Shown here: one piece after another, positions 1-8,614 of the stretch
Numbering within the stretch: the first letter of the stretch is position 1
Layout of the letters: each line of letters starts with the position of its first letter
Origin: Roseibium alexandrii DFL-11
Lineage (GTDB): Bacteria > Pseudomonadota > Alphaproteobacteria > Rhizobiales > Stappiaceae
Direction of reading: 5' to 3'
Length of the DNA stretch: 64,000 bases
Assembly: GCF_000158095.2 (NCBI RefSeq)
Contig: NZ_CM011002.1
Coordinates: forward strand, 4,625,703-4,689,702
Notes under the pieces: model-generated
Told to the model about the DNA's origin: nothing
Databases searched by the model: none
What the model saw: the letters and a program-made list of their open reading frames with translations, nothing else
Position numbers and translations under genes: made by a program

Positions 1-1
1 C

Positions 2-1678
2 CTAGGGCTCGGCGAGACCGGTGAGCTAGCTTTGATCGGCGAAGATCGATTGATGCGCAATGACACAGAATATACCCCGGATCAGAACGATATTCTTGCA
101 ACTCGGTTGGAAAGCCCGATCATCGAAGAGGCGTTCGTAAACGGACAGGCATTTGGGTACGATTCCCTCCATCGCGGAGAACGGCTCGACATTGAAGCCA
201 TGCGCTTCGAGTATCAGGGGCAATCCTTTGCCATCGTCGCCATGCAAGCCTACTCCGAAGCTTATGAGCCGGTTATTGCAATGCGCAATAGAATGCTGTT
301 GTTGGGGGTGGTTCTGCTCGGAATCGCTGCGCTTGCCGGTTTCGTTGCAGCACGGTCCATCACACAGCCAATAAACAATCTGGTTGTCGCGATGAACAGA
401 CTTGCGACCGGTGATACAAAGATTGAACTCGACGATTCCGGCCGTGCTGATGAAATTGGAGAGATGATCAAATCGGTCGATGTGTTTCGTGACAATGCTA
501 TCCAGAGGTTGGAGCTTGAAGCTCATGCGCGCGGTGAGCGGGATCGAGAGCGTCAGCGTCAAGCCCTTCTGGAAAACCTCATTCGCGATTTCAAATCCAT
601 CATGACAGACCGTCTTGCCACGGTCGGGGATCAAATGGCGAGAATGCAGCAGGCAGCAACGACACTCGAAGATTTGGCCTCAAATGCTAAATCGGAGTCC
701 GATCAAGCTGGCTATGCTTCAAACAGTGCTTCTGAAAATGTCGCTGCCGTTGCAGCCGCGACGGAGGAGATGACGGCAACAGTGCAAGAGATTGCCAATC
801 AGACCGAAGCGACAATCCGGATTGTAGCAGAAACAGTGGCAGCTGCGGAAGCGACCAACGACAACGTTCAAACGTTGTCTGAGGCTGCCGAACATATTGG
901 CAGTGTCGTGAATTTGATCCGGGATATCGCCGAGCAAACCAATCTGCTCGCACTGAATGCGACCATCGAAGCGGCACGCGCCGGCGAAGCCGGGCGCGGG
1001 TTTGCTGTGGTGGCTTCAGAGGTTAAGGAGTTGGCGGAACAAACCTCCAAGGCGACGGACGAAATCTCAGGCCGGATCACAGGTATTCAAAACTCCGTCC
1101 GCGATGCGGCTGGTGCGATTGGAAACATTGCCGAAAAAGTGTCAGAGATCCGTGATTTGACTGGGTCTGTTGCTGGGGCAATCGAAGAACAACGCGCAGC
1201 CAACCAGGAAATCGCGCGTTCGGCCAAGTCGGCGAGCGATAGCACTGCCAATGCGGCTGGCAGCATGACGACAGTTTCCGGAGCAGTTCTGCAGACTTCA
1301 GAGGAAGCCACGGCTGTAAACTCGGCTGCTGACCTCGTCTCTGAAGCAAGCAATAGCTTGGCTGGTGAAGTTGAGCAGTTCCTCGAAGGCGTCACCAAGG
1401 ACGTTGAAGATCGGAGGAAGGCTGCTCGAAAGGCAATCTCAGAAGATGTCACGATAACTTTCGGGCAGGGCAAAAAGAGAACGGTCCAGCTTATTGATGT
1501 CAGCACAACTGGCGCTCAAATCATGGACATGTCTGAACTGGCACTTGGTGAGAAATTGGTCCTGGATTTCCTAGATGGAAGCCGCCTGCAGGGCACTGTT
1601 GTCCGGCATACTGGCGCTGGTTGCGGCGTAGAATTCGCTGACGCACTACCGCACGATCACATACTCTTGGCGGCCTGA
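2..1678 (+). CDS. Methyl-accepting chemotaxis protein with C-terminal PilZ domain (5' end outside window)
   Basis: Membrane chemoreceptor that signals to CheA/CheW. The reading frame is open to the left edge, so the N-terminus is missing; 558 codons are visible. Visible parts in order: the end of a periplasmic cache-like sensor (GLGETGE and LMRND near the edge), a membrane helix at about 96-118 of the fragment, HAMP, a long coiled-coil signalling domain with the conserved tip [20 protein letters not shown] at about 310-330, and a PilZ domain over the last 90 residues. The PilZ part keeps both c-di-GMP motifs (RKAAR and DVSTTG). There is no CheR-tethering pentapeptide at the C-terminus. MCP identity is certain; c-di-GMP binding is inferred from the motifs. 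The ligand cannot be told. Confidence 0.93.
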   Translation, partial: LGLGETGELALIGEDRLMRNDTEYTPDQNDILATRLESPIIEEAFVNGQAFGYDSLHRGERLDIEAMRFEYQGQSFAIVAMQAYSEAYEPVIAMRNRMLLLGVVLLGIAALAGFVAARSITQPINNLVVAMNRLATGDTKIELDDSGRADEIGEMIKSVDVFRDNAIQRLELEAHARGERDRERQRQALLENLIRDFKSIMTDRLATVGDQMARMQQAATTLEDLASNAKSESDQAGYASNSASENVAAVAAATEEMTATVQEIANQTEATIRIVAETVAAAEATNDNVQTLSEAAEHIGSVVNLIRDIAEQTNLLALNATIEAARAGEAGRGFAVVASEVKELAEQTSKATDEISGRITGIQNSVRDAAGAIGNIAEKVSEIRDLTGSVAGAIEEQRAANQEIARSAKSASDSTANAAGSMTTVSGAVLQTSEEATAVNSAADLVSEASNSLAGEVEQFLEGVTKDVEDRRKAARKAISEDVTITFGQGKKRTVQLIDVSTTGAQIMDMSELALGEKLVLDFLDGSRLQGTVVRHTGAGCGVEFADALPHDHILLAA

Positions 1679-1773
1679 TTAGACCGCCCAGCTGTGCCAT
1701 CGTTTATTGGCGCGCTGCATTTCGAAGCCGTGATTTATGTAAATGCCAAGTCCGGCAAAACAGGTAGCCGGAT

Positions 1774-2145
1774 TCAGCTATAGACCAAGTGGTCTTGGGG
1801 CAGGTTCTCTGACCAGATCCGGAGTTCATCCAGAAACTTCAAAGCCGTCGCGCCGAACTCGGTGATTTCGTATTCGACTGAGACCGGCGCGGTTTGAAGA
1901 ACTGTCCGGGTGACAAGGCCGCGCTCTTCCAGTTGTTTGAGACGTTCCGCGATCATTTTTTTGCTGGCACCTCCCAGCATCCGCGATAAGTCGTTGAAGC
2001 GGACGGGGCCGTCTTTCAAGTGCCAAAGAAGCGAGCCTGTCCATTTACCGCCGAGAATGCGCATACCGCGCTCAATGGGACAGGGGTCCGTGCAGGCTTC
2101 CAGCACGACCCGCCGTTTGCCAACAGTCTCCAGCCGACCGGCCAT
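1774..2145 (-). CDS. HxlR-family winged-helix transcriptional regulator
   Basis: A 123-residue DNA-binding protein of the HxlR/MarR-like class. It shows the family hallmark CPIERGMRILGGKW at about 22-35, followed by the winged helix (FNDLSRMLGGASKKMIAERL and the wing around LVTR). Two cysteines, Cys18 and Cys22, lie just before the HTH, where related regulators (YodB, QorR, HypR) carry redox- or quinone-sensing cysteines. It is divergent from a quinone-reductase/GST/Kef cluster, and an 8-bp inverted repeat sits between the two starts. Repression of that cluster with release by electrophiles is an inference. Family identity is firm; the inducer is not visible. Confidence 0.9.
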   Translation of the reverse strand: MAGRLETVGKRRVVLEACTDPCPIERGMRILGGKWTGSLLWHLKDGPVRFNDLSRMLGGASKKMIAERLKQLEERGLVTRTVLQTAPVSVEYEITEFGATALKFLDELRIWSENLPQDHLVYS

Positions 2146-2171
2146 TCCGTGATCCTCACCTGATTTTTTAG

Positions 2172-2204
2172 GTTACAAAAAGTATACTGGTTGATCTTTG
2201 TAAC
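2172..2204. promoter_or_regulatory. Inverted repeat, candidate HxlR operator
   Basis: Perfect 8-bp inverted repeat GTTACAAA (2172-2179) and TTTGTAAC (2197-2204) with a 17-bp spacer, in the 137-bp divergent gap between the HxlR gene and the quinone-reductase gene. The spacer holds AT-rich GTATACT. The position suits a repressor acting on both promoters. Binding by the neighbouring HxlR protein is inferred. Confidence 0.55.
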
Positions 2205-2282
2205 TTAATCGCTCATCTCAGGGCTGAAATCAAGTCGCACCGTCGTGGTCCGGCGGTACGTCAGCTCAAGAGGTGTTTGCAC

Positions 2283-2894
2283 ATGGCACGAATTCTGATC
2301 ATCAACGGGCATCAGCCCTATCCATTTGCCGAGGGGAGGCTAAACGCTGCACTGGTCGAGCGTGCCAAGGCGTTTTTTGAAGATCGCGGCGATGAAGTCC
2401 GGGTTGTTGAGACCGCAAAGAACTATGACACGGAAGTCGAGGTGGGAAATCACCAGTGGGCCGACACGATTGTCATGCAGTTCCCAGTCAACTGGATGGG
2501 TGTGCCATGGTCTTTCAAGAAGTATCAGGATGATGTCTACACAGCCGGAATGGATGGGCGTCTTTGCGCCGGCGATGGGCGCACCGTCGAGGCACCAAAG
2601 GAACACTACGGCGCGGGCGGCAGTCTCACCGGTAAGACATACATGTTGTCCCTTACATTCAACGCGCCGCGCGAGGCTTTCGATGACGCTCAGGAATTCC
2701 TTTTCCAGGGGCGGTCTGTCGATGACTTGATGATGCCGATGCATATGAATGCCCGCTTTTTCGGCCTTGAGAAACTGCCGACGTTTGCTGCCTACGACGT
2801 CATGAAAAACCCGGATATCGAAAACGATTTTGTCCGCTTCGATGCGCATCTGACCAAAATGTTCAAAGAGGACACGTCCCATGCCGCAGCCTGA
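2283..2894 (+). CDS. NAD(P)H:quinone oxidoreductase, MdaB-like flavoprotein
   Basis: Flavodoxin-fold enzyme expected to reduce quinones by two electrons with NAD(P)H, in the cytosol. The N-terminal beta strand and FMN/FAD loop [18 protein letters not shown], the [16 protein letters not shown] segment and the [27 protein letters not shown] stretch (seen as consecutive short blocks) match the MdaB family, and the 203-residue length is usual. ATG at 2283 is preferred over TTG at 2277 because AAGAGG (2268-2273) lies 9 nt upstream. It overlaps the start of the glutathione transferase by 14 bp, so the two are probably co-translated. First gene of an electrophile-defence cluster facing an HxlR regulator. 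Confidence 0.88.
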   Translation: MARILIINGHQPYPFAEGRLNAALVERAKAFFEDRGDEVRVVETAKNYDTEVEVGNHQWADTIVMQFPVNWMGVPWSFKKYQDDVYTAGMDGRLCAGDGRTVEAPKEHYGAGGSLTGKTYMLSLTFNAPREAFDDAQEFLFQGRSVDDLMMPMHMNARFFGLEKLPTFAAYDVMKNPDIENDFVRFDAHLTKMFKEDTSHAAA

Positions 2895-3600
2895 TATCCA
2901 TCTCTATACCGCGGCAACCATGAACGGTTACAAGCCGGTCATCTTTTTGGAAGAGGCTGGGATCCCGTATGATCTGACTTTTATTGATTTTTCCAATAAG
3001 GGGCAGAAAGCTCCGGATTATGTGAAGCTTAATCCGAACGGCCGGATCCCGACCATTGTTGATCGCAGCAATGGCGACTTCGCCGTTTTCGAAAGCGGCG
3101 CGATCCTGTGGTATCTGGCTGAGAAATACGGTGTGTTTCTGCCCCACGAGCCTAAGGCCCGTTCAGAAACACACCAGTGGCTAATGTTCCAGATGGCCGG
3201 TGTTGGCCCCATGATGGGGCAAGCCATGTATTTCCAGCGCATCGCCGCGCCGAACGGGCATGTAGAACCTTTTTCCATCAAGCGCTATGTCGATGAAACG
3301 CGCCGTCTTCTGGCGGTTTTGAACACGAGGCTTGATGGCCGCAACTGGCTCGCCGGTGATGAGTATACAATCGCCGATATCGCCACTTACCCCTGGGCAC
3401 GGGCATACCCTTGGGCAAAGGTTTCGATAGATGGACTGGACCATCTAAAGGCCTGGTTCGACCGGATCGACGCCCGTCCAGCGGTTCAAAAAGCCCTGAC
3501 GATCCCGAAAGCTCAACCAGCTTTCTGGGGCTATGCAGATGAAAGCGCATTTCTGAAGGAAAATGCGGCGCGTTTTGCAGCTGACGTAAAGAAAGCGTAG
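2881..3600 (+). CDS. Glutathione S-transferase, YfcG/YghU (Nu)-like
   Basis: Cytosolic glutathione transferase of 239 residues. The N-terminal thioredoxin fold shows the glutathione-binding segments [12 protein letters not shown] (about 45-56) and [14 protein letters not shown] (about 66-79). The C-terminal all-helical domain carries [17 protein letters not shown], the N-capping box of GSTs. [19 protein letters not shown] start rather than a Tyr/Ser catalytic loop is like the Nu class, which act as disulfide-bond reductases; that class call is by resemblance. It lies inside the quinone-reductase/Kef cluster, which fits detoxification of electrophiles as glutathione adducts that then gate the Kef channel. 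Confidence 0.88.
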   Translation: MPQPDIHLYTAATMNGYKPVIFLEEAGIPYDLTFIDFSNKGQKAPDYVKLNPNGRIPTIVDRSNGDFAVFESGAILWYLAEKYGVFLPHEPKARSETHQWLMFQMAGVGPMMGQAMYFQRIAAPNGHVEPFSIKRYVDETRRLLAVLNTRLDGRNWLAGDEYTIADIATYPWARAYPWAKVSIDGLDHLKAWFDRIDARPAVQKALTIPKAQPAFWGYADESAFLKENAARFAADVKKA

Positions 3601-3698
3601 CATTTCAAAAATTTGGTTCAGCCGTAGCAGCTTGAGCTCAATGTGTTGGCGGGCGGTCTTTAACGGCTGGCCGCCTTCCTCGCTTACCGGAGTGTCTT

Positions 3699-4316
3699 TT
3701 GGCCAAAGTTCTTGTTCTTTACGCCCATCCCCGGCCCGACCGGTCGGAGATCAATCAGCCCCTGTTTGAAACCGCCAAGGGCGTCCAAGGGGTGACAGCG
3801 GTTGATCTTTATGCCGAATACCCGGACTTCGACATTCGCGTCGACGTGGAGCAAGAGCGGCTGCGGAACCATGACATCATCATCTTCCAACATCCCTTCT
3901 ATTGGTATTCGGCGCCGTCGATCATGAAGGAGTGGCAGGATCTGGTGCTTGAGCATGGCTTCGCCTATGGCCTTCATGGCAAAGCGCTGGTCGGCAAAAG
4001 CTTCATTAATGTGACGACAGCCGGTGCCAAACCGGAAGCCTATTCAGCCGACGGTCTGAACCATTCCGATATTCGCAGTTTGCTCGCCCCGTTCGAGAAG
4101 ACAGCGGACCTATGCGGCATGCGGTTTCTGGCACCTTTTATCATGTTCGGCGCCGGGAGAGCGTTGGAAGAAAACCGGCTGAATGTGCACCGTAATGCCT
4201 ATGATGATCTTTTGAAGGCGATGGTCGCGGACCGGTTCGATCTTGAAAAAGCTGCGAAGGCAAAACAGATCTCGGATGTTCTCGACGACTTCATTCTCAA
4301 AGGGGAGGCGGTCTGA
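3699..4316 (+). CDS. KefF-like NAD(P)H oxidoreductase, ancillary to Kef antiporter
   Basis: Flavodoxin-fold quinone reductase of 205 residues, similar to KefF/KefG, which bind the cytosolic face of Kef antiporters and are needed for full activity. Seen motifs: VLVLYAHPRPDRSEIN at the N-terminus, FQHPFYWYSAPSIMKEWQD in the middle, and VGKSFINVTTAG. The start is TTG at 3699 with GGAG (3689-3692) just upstream, and no better ATG lies before the conserved first strand. Its stop overlaps the ATG of the antiporter gene (TGATG), the usual arrangement of kefF with kefC, which strongly supports the pairing. Confidence 0.88.
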   Translation: MAKVLVLYAHPRPDRSEINQPLFETAKGVQGVTAVDLYAEYPDFDIRVDVEQERLRNHDIIIFQHPFYWYSAPSIMKEWQDLVLEHGFAYGLHGKALVGKSFINVTTAGAKPEAYSADGLNHSDIRSLLAPFEKTADLCGMRFLAPFIMFGAGRALEENRLNVHRNAYDDLLKAMVADRFDLEKAAKAKQISDVLDDFILKGEAV

Positions 4317-6196
4317 TGGAACTTCTCAGTGACGCCTTTGTTTATCTCTGCGCGGCTGTGATTGCGGTGCCGATTGCGAACCGTCTGGGGCTTGGATCCG
4401 TTCTAGGTTATCTCATCGCTGGCGTTGTGATTGGTCCCGTTCTTGGTATCGTCGGGTCTGAGACGACCGAAGTGCAGCATTTCGCCGAGTTTGGCGTGGT
4501 GATGATGCTGTTTCTGGTTGGCCTTGAGCTGCAGCCGGCCATGCTTTGGAAAATGCGCAAGCAGCTCATCGGGCTGGGCGGGCTTCAGGTTCTTGGAACC
4601 ACAGCCGTCTTTGCAGGTGCGGGGTTGGCATTCGGCCTTGTCTGGCAAAGCGCAGTCGCACTGGGCATGATCCTCGCGCTGTCTTCAACTGCAATCGTGC
4701 TGCAAACCCTCAATGAAAAAGGCTGGCTGAAGACGGAAGGCGGGCAGAGTTCTTTCTCGGTTCTCTTAACCCAGGACATCGCGGTCATTCCCATGCTAGC
4801 CGTCCTGCCGCTTCTCGCGGTTGGTCACGGCGGTGGCAGCCAGGGGGATTCCCACGGTGCCGGGCATGGCGGCGAGGCGTTGGCGAGCCTACCCGGCTGG
4901 CTGCAGGCAGTGGTCATCCTCGCTGTGATTGCGGCCATCATCGTGGCCGGACGTCATTTGATGCGGCCCGTTTTCCGGTTCATCGCCGAATCGCACTTGC
5001 GGGAAATTTTCACAGCAACCGCCCTGCTTTTGGTGATCGGCATCGCCCTTTTGATGGACTTCGTTGGTCTGTCGCCTGCCCTTGGGACCTTTCTTGCCGG
5101 CGTGGTCCTGTCCGACAGCGACTACAGGCACGAGCTTGAAAGTGACATTGAACCTTTCAAGGGCCTGCTTCTGGGGCTGTTTTTCCTGACGGTTGGGGCC
5201 GGGATCGACTTCAACCTCTTGTTCGGCGCGCCGGTCACCATTTTTGGTCTGGCGATCGGCTTGATCGTCACCAAGTTCGCCCTGCTTTTCGGATTGGGGA
5301 CAATCTTTAACCTGAAGGGGGCTGACAAATGGCTTTTTGCTCTGGGGCTTGCCCAAGCGGGGGAGTTCGCCTTTGTCCTATTCGGGTTTGCCTTGAGCGC
5401 CGGTGTTCTGGAGCCAGCCCTGCTTCAGACATTAACCCTGGTTGTTGCAATTTCCATGTTGCTCACGCCGGCCCTATTCATTCTTTATGAAAAGGTCATC
5501 GCGCCCAGAGCCGTAACCCAATCGAACAGACCGGCTGACGAAATCGACCGTAAAGGGCGCATTGTTATTGCGGGGATGGGCCGGTTCGGCCAGATCGTCG
5601 GGCGACTCCTGATTACAAGCGGTTACGATGTCGTGATCCTCGATCACGACCCGCAGACAGTTGAAAATCTTGGGAAAGTGGGCCTTAAGACTTTTTATGG
5701 TGATGCGACGCGGCCGGATTTGCTGCACGGAGCTGGTTTGCAAGATGCAGACCTCTTCATTGCGGCATTAGATGACCGGGACAAGCAGACAATGGTTGTT
5801 GAGCATGTCGCGAAGACATACACGAAGGTTCGGATCCTTGCGCGAGCACGGGATCGCCACCATGTCTACGAACTTGAACAAGCGGGGGCTCATCATGCCG
5901 AACGGGAAGTCTTTGAAGGCGCGATGACGATGGGGCGCCGCGCCCTGATTGATCTTGGCATGCACCCGTTCCGGGCGCGCAGCAAAGCAAAAGACTTTTG
6001 GCATCACGATCGTGCGATGCTGGACGACCTTCGGGAAAACTATAACGACGGCGGCGTCGACAAGTCTTATATTGATGCGATGCGCGCGCACTCGCAAACT
6101 CTGTTTGAAATCATGCGGACTGATCACGGTGATGAAAAACACGAGCGCACGGAGCGGGGGTGGACCCCGCCGCCAAAGGGCGATGCCACACTATAA
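4316..6196 (+). CDS. Glutathione-regulated K+/H+ antiporter, KefB/KefC type (CPA2)
   Basis: Inner-membrane monovalent cation:proton antiporter of 626 residues. Residues 1-400 hold about 12 hydrophobic helices, including GLGSVLGYLIAGVVIGP and GLSPALGTFLAGVVLSDSDY. A Rossmann RCK/TrkA-N domain follows at about 415-540 (GRIVIAGMGRFGQIVGRLL), then a charged C-terminal tail. In Kef systems the RCK domain binds glutathione (closed) or glutathione adducts (open), acidifying the cytosol during electrophile stress. A loop near 164-182 is rich in His and Gly (HGGGSQGDSHGAGHGG), not a general Kef feature I recall. Translationally coupled to the KefF-like gene. Confidence 0.93.
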   Translation: MELLSDAFVYLCAAVIAVPIANRLGLGSVLGYLIAGVVIGPVLGIVGSETTEVQHFAEFGVVMMLFLVGLELQPAMLWKMRKQLIGLGGLQVLGTTAVFAGAGLAFGLVWQSAVALGMILALSSTAIVLQTLNEKGWLKTEGGQSSFSVLLTQDIAVIPMLAVLPLLAVGHGGGSQGDSHGAGHGGEALASLPGWLQAVVILAVIAAIIVAGRHLMRPVFRFIAESHLREIFTATALLLVIGIALLMDFVGLSPALGTFLAGVVLSDSDYRHELESDIEPFKGLLLGLFFLTVGAGIDFNLLFGAPVTIFGLAIGLIVTKFALLFGLGTIFNLKGADKWLFALGLAQAGEFAFVLFGFALSAGVLEPALLQTLTLVVAISMLLTPALFILYEKVIAPRAVTQSNRPADEIDRKGRIVIAGMGRFGQIVGRLLITSGYDVVILDHDPQTVENLGKVGLKTFYGDATRPDLLHGAGLQDADLFIAALDDRDKQTMVVEHVAKTYTKVRILARARDRHHVYELEQAGAHHAEREVFEGAMTMGRRALIDLGMHPFRARSKAKDFWHHDRAMLDDLRENYNDGGVDKSYIDAMRAHSQTLFEIMRTDHGDEKHERTERGWTPPPKGDATL

Positions 6197-6232
6197 ATAC
6201 CCGCTGTGCTCGGGGCAGAAAGGACCAAGCCA

Positions 6233-6904
6233 ATGACCGACATGACAGATCTCGACATGGAAGAACTGCTCCAGATCGACATCGTGTCTGATGTTGTATG
6301 CCCATGGTGCATCGTCGGCTTCAAACAACTGGAACAAGCGATCGAAAAAACCGGGGTTTCTGTTGCCATCAAGTGGCACCCGTTTGAACTCAACCCGGAT
6401 ATGGCCGTCGAAGGTGAAAATCTGCGTGAGCACATCATGCGGAAATATGGGTCAACGGTTGAGCAGTCACAGGCCGCACGGGACAGATTGACAGAGCTTG
6501 GAAAGGAGCTTGGGTTTGAGTTTCGGTTTTCCGACGAAAGCCGGATGGTCAACACGTTCAAGGCGCATCAGTTGATCCATTGGGCAGGCCCGCAGGGACA
6601 AGAACATCCTTTGAAAATGGCCCTTTTTGAAGCTTACTTCCGGGACGGGAAAGATCTGAACGACAATGCTGTTCTGGTAAAGATTGCCGGCAGTGTTGGC
6701 CTGGATGAAACTGAGGCGTTGAAGGTCCTGGAAGATGGGCGGTACGCCGGTCCGGTAAAACAAGAAGAGAAGTTTTGGATACAAAATGGGGTTCAAGGTG
6801 TTCCGGCCGTTGTGTTCGACCGGCGGCACCTGATCACCGGTGCCCAAGGCGTTGACAACTATGCAGCTATTTTGAAGCAGCTGGTCGAGGGTGAAGCCGC
6901 CTGA
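6233..6904 (+). CDS. DsbA-family oxidoreductase, FrnE/2-hydroxychromene isomerase-like
   Basis: Thioredoxin-fold protein of 223 residues with an inserted helical domain. The active-site motif CPWC follows the first strand (IDIVSDVVCPWCIVG, about 15-29), and GVQGVPAVVFDRRHLITGAQ near the C-terminus contains the cis-proline loop. No signal peptide, so it is cytosolic like FrnE. ATG at 6233 is chosen because AAAGGA (6219-6224) is 8 nt upstream. It follows the Kef gene by 36 bp in the same direction and likely belongs to the same stress cluster, perhaps handling thiols or disulfides. Confidence 0.85.
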   Translation: MTDMTDLDMEELLQIDIVSDVVCPWCIVGFKQLEQAIEKTGVSVAIKWHPFELNPDMAVEGENLREHIMRKYGSTVEQSQAARDRLTELGKELGFEFRFSDESRMVNTFKAHQLIHWAGPQGQEHPLKMALFEAYFRDGKDLNDNAVLVKIAGSVGLDETEALKVLEDGRYAGPVKQEEKFWIQNGVQGVPAVVFDRRHLITGAQGVDNYAAILKQLVEGEAA

Positions 6905-6941
6905 CATAACAAAACCTGATCACTGTTGGCACCATGCAGCC

Positions 6942-8339
6942 TCAAATCGTGCAGACGTTGATCGGCGTTTTGCGCCCACGAAGTTTGATGGCCTGTTGTT
7001 CGGAGAACTCGGCGAGACCGGGCTGCAGGGCTTCATTAGAGTATCCAGCTTTCCTCATCAGGTCTTCGCTGACAACGCATCTGCACCCAAGGTCGCGCGT
7101 GGCTGCCTCAAGGCGGCTTGCGACATTCACTGTGTCACCAACAACGGCAAACTCCAGCCGTCGTGACGGCCCGATGTCCCCAAGGATCACCGGGCCGAAA
7201 TGAACTCCAACCGAAATCTGGATCGGGTCCAGGCCAAGGTCCGCCTGTCCTTTGTTGAAGGCTTCGTTTTCTTCGAGAAGCTGGGTTGTTGCCTTGAGGG
7301 CGTTCGCTGCGTCGCTTGGTTTTGTCTCCGGTGTTCCAAAGGTGGCCATCACCCCGTCGCCAAGATACTTGTCCAGCGTGCCTCCGTTCTGGAATATCAC
7401 ACGCTCAACCATGGCATGGTACCGCCTGAGCAAGGTCATCACCTGTTCAGGTTTGTGCCGTTCGGCGAATTCGGTAAAGCCGACGATATCCGTGAAAAGA
7501 ACTGCGACGTCCTGTGTTCGGACAGCGCCGATATCGCGGTCTGATGAGGCGAGAACATCCACAAGGCTTGAGGGAAAATAACGAGACAGGTTGGCTCGTT
7601 CTGCTGCGATATCCGCTTGCCGCATGAGGAGCTGATTTGACCGCCATCCCTTCAGCGCCAGTATCGCTGCGACCATGAAAAAGACGACGATTTCTTGGAT
7701 TCTGACACCGGGCTGCACGCTGTTTGGGTCCAGTTCGCCCAAGACTATGGGATTTGCTGAAAACGCTTGAGCGGCCAGCGTGCTGAGTTCCGGCACCTCA
7801 TGGCCGAACAATGAAACACGGATCATGCCGAGCATCCAGAGAATGGCAACCCAAGTTCCGATTGCCCAAACCGTGCGCCATGAATAGGCGAGTGTGCCCA
7901 CGGCCAAAATAATGAAGAAATAGATGAAGTTGTCGAACCGGTAGGTGATTGCGGTTGGCATGTCCTCGCTGACGAAGGGATTGGCTGTCGTAAAGAGTGC
8001 AGTGAGTAGAAACAGGTCCAGGAAAATCAGCAGGAGTTCCGCTCTGGAGTATCCGACGCTCGCCAGGCGAAGCTGCAACCAACCAAGTGCAATGAAAACC
8101 AAGACCCAAGCCTGGTAATAAAGGGCGCTGAGCGTGGGGTTCAAAAATGGGATCAGGAGAACGACCAGACCAAGCGCGACGGTTCGGGCAATAACGGCAA
8201 GGCGGTGACCCTCCATTTTTTCCTTTTCAAGCGCCTGAGACAAGAACAGGTTGGACTGTGCCTGCTTGCGTTCTTCGTCCCGCAGCTCGCGAAGCCTTGC
8301 GAATATACGGAATGGATTTGTAAGTTTGAGAGCCGACAT
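6942..8339 (-). CDS. Membrane-bound class III adenylate cyclase
   Basis: A 465-residue protein making cAMP from ATP. The N-terminal third contains about six hydrophobic helices (from about 45 to 230), and a class III cyclase domain follows at about 275-440. Metal-binding Asp residues are seen in FTDIVGFTEF and in DKYLGDGVMATFG; the Lys of DKYLGDG and the Asp of VVGDTVN fit ATP rather than GTP specificity, and Asn and Arg of NVASRL supply the transition-state pair. All catalytic positions look intact. It is convergent with the upstream defence cluster and divergent from an ABC operon; no link to either can be shown. Confidence 0.92.
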   Translation of the reverse strand: MSALKLTNPFRIFARLRELRDEERKQAQSNLFLSQALEKEKMEGHRLAVIARTVALGLVVLLIPFLNPTLSALYYQAWVLVFIALGWLQLRLASVGYSRAELLLIFLDLFLLTALFTTANPFVSEDMPTAITYRFDNFIYFFIILAVGTLAYSWRTVWAIGTWVAILWMLGMIRVSLFGHEVPELSTLAAQAFSANPIVLGELDPNSVQPGVRIQEIVVFFMVAAILALKGWRSNQLLMRQADIAAERANLSRYFPSSLVDVLASSDRDIGAVRTQDVAVLFTDIVGFTEFAERHKPEQVMTLLRRYHAMVERVIFQNGGTLDKYLGDGVMATFGTPETKPSDAANALKATTQLLEENEAFNKGQADLGLDPIQISVGVHFGPVILGDIGPSRRLEFAVVGDTVNVASRLEAATRDLGCRCVVSEDLMRKAGYSNEALQPGLAEFSEQQAIKLRGRKTPINVCTI

Positions 8340-8491
8340 GCTTGCTCCGTCGCATTGCGGTAACCGGGACAGTTATCAACCATTTCTGTCCAACAAAAAA
8401 CGACCGAATGTGCCTTTCTCTTCTGCCTATCTGGCGAAAAGGAGAGAGGTTCCGGAAATCCAGCTTGAGGCACTGTTCTCGGGATTGGTTC

Positions 8492-8516
8492 TTGACATGA
8501 ATACTGATTCAGGTTT
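8492..8516. promoter_or_regulatory. Promoter-like -35 with overlapping TetR-type operator, upstream of Liv-type ABC operon
   Basis: TTGACA at 8492-8497 is a perfect sigma70 -35 hexamer; TTCATA (8515-8520) is a weak -10 at 17-bp spacing. The bases ATGAATACTGATTCAGGTTT (8497-8516) match the reverse complement of the palindrome before the tetR gene (18388-18413) at 18 of 20 positions. A repressor bound here would cover the -35. It lies 99 bp upstream of the binding-protein ATG. Confidence 0.6.
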
Positions 8517-8614
8517 CATATATTGCAGCCGCAGAACGGACCTTCGCGAACTGGCTGTGAGACTAGCACCAGCCCCGTTCGGTGTCCGATACTGCGCAAA
8601 CGGGAGGAAATTTT

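Noticed and set aside
3640..3690. Terminator between GST and KefF-like genes
   Set aside because: GGCGGGCGGTC and GGCTGGCCGCC pair poorly and no T-run follows; the cluster is probably read through.
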